Shown here one piece after another: positions 49,314-49,371 of a stretch of DNA of 49,371 nt. The translations under genes were made by a program, and so were the position numbers. Within the stretch, counting starts at the first letter, position 1; each line of letters starts with the position of its first letter. The DNA comes from Paraperlucidibaca sp. (GTDB lineage: Bacteria; Pseudomonadota; Gammaproteobacteria; Pseudomonadales; Moraxellaceae): positions 1 to 49,371 of the forward strand of contig JAGPVX010000051.1 in NCBI GenBank assembly GCA_018066805.1. The letters are read 5' to 3'. Below the pieces are notes generated by a model. It was not told where the DNA came from, made no database searches, and worked only from the letters and a program-made list of their open reading frames with translations.

Positions 49314-49371
49314 TAGGCTCTCCTAGCCGGGGCATCCGGCGTGTCTGTTGTAAAATCAGTGGTGTGATTAG
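49314..49371 (-). promoter_or_regulatory. Leader upstream of prpB (incomplete)
   Basis: The 58 bases upstream of prpB contain a small GCCGG/CCGGC hairpin next to the ribosome-binding site. They also hold an imperfectly spaced dyad AATCA-GTGGTG-TGATT (49354-49358 and 49365-49369) that could be a regulator site. No promoter can be assigned because the window ends here. Confidence 0.3.

Overview
The window is a near-continuous stretch of bacterial chromosome, densely coding, mostly on the minus strand, and estimated by eye at about 50-55 % G+C. Gene content and order point to a gammaproteobacterium of the Pseudomonadales type (Pseudomonas/Moraxellaceae-like). The main evidence is the chain gyrA-serC-pheA-hisC-tyrA::aroA-cmk-rpsA-ihfB-lapA-pyrF, the fused TyrA-AroA protein, the ubiG-mupP-yciK trio, Thr83 in GyrA, and a prpB-prpC-acnD-prpF methylcitrate operon. 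I cannot name the genus.

Layout. (1) 1-4.5 kb: the edge of an insertion sequence, a FadL-family gene whose 5' end is gone at the IS boundary, ttcA, and an intact FadL paralogue in opposite orientation. The pseudogene and ttcA are clearly more AT-rich than the rest. (2) 4.5-16.8 kb, minus strand: pyrF, lapA, ihfB, rpsA, cmk, tyrA-aroA, hisC, pheA, serC and gyrA. These cover aromatic amino acid and serine synthesis combined with translation and topology functions. (3) 17-19.2 kb, plus strand: ubiG, mupP, yciK. (4) 19.2-26.5 kb: a DUF2721 protein, rluB, scpB, scpA, yciO and rnm on minus; yciB, yciI and an MnmC-type oxidase on plus; then a lipoprotein lytic transglycosylase on minus. (5) 26.5-33.7 kb, minus strand: a GntR/FCD regulator, smc, zipA, ligA and the transglycosylase, apparently one transcription unit with the regulator first. 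(6) 33.9-36.1 kb, plus strand: a siroheme sulfite/nitrite reductase and its DUF934 partner. (7) 36.1-43.2 kb, minus strand: an iron-uptake island with a Fiu/PiuA-like TonB receptor, an alpha-hydroxy acid oxidase, a PiuC hydroxylase, TonB, ExbB, ExbD and a PepSY membrane protein. It has two Fur-box-like sites. (8) 43.4-49.3 kb: prpF, acnD, prpC and prpB, for propionate use by the methylcitrate cycle.

No CRISPR array, rRNA, tRNA, prophage or defence island was seen. The observations I rank highest are an identical-core 11-bp palindrome (TTGTCNGACAA) that appears both at the fadL promoter and between the GntR gene and the sulfite reductase gene, and the unusual composition of the iron island, where an FMN alpha-hydroxy acid oxidase sits between the receptor and the PiuC hydroxylase. 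Third is a stand-alone MnmC oxidase domain without its methyltransferase half. All functional statements rest on motif and context recognition by eye; no database search was run.
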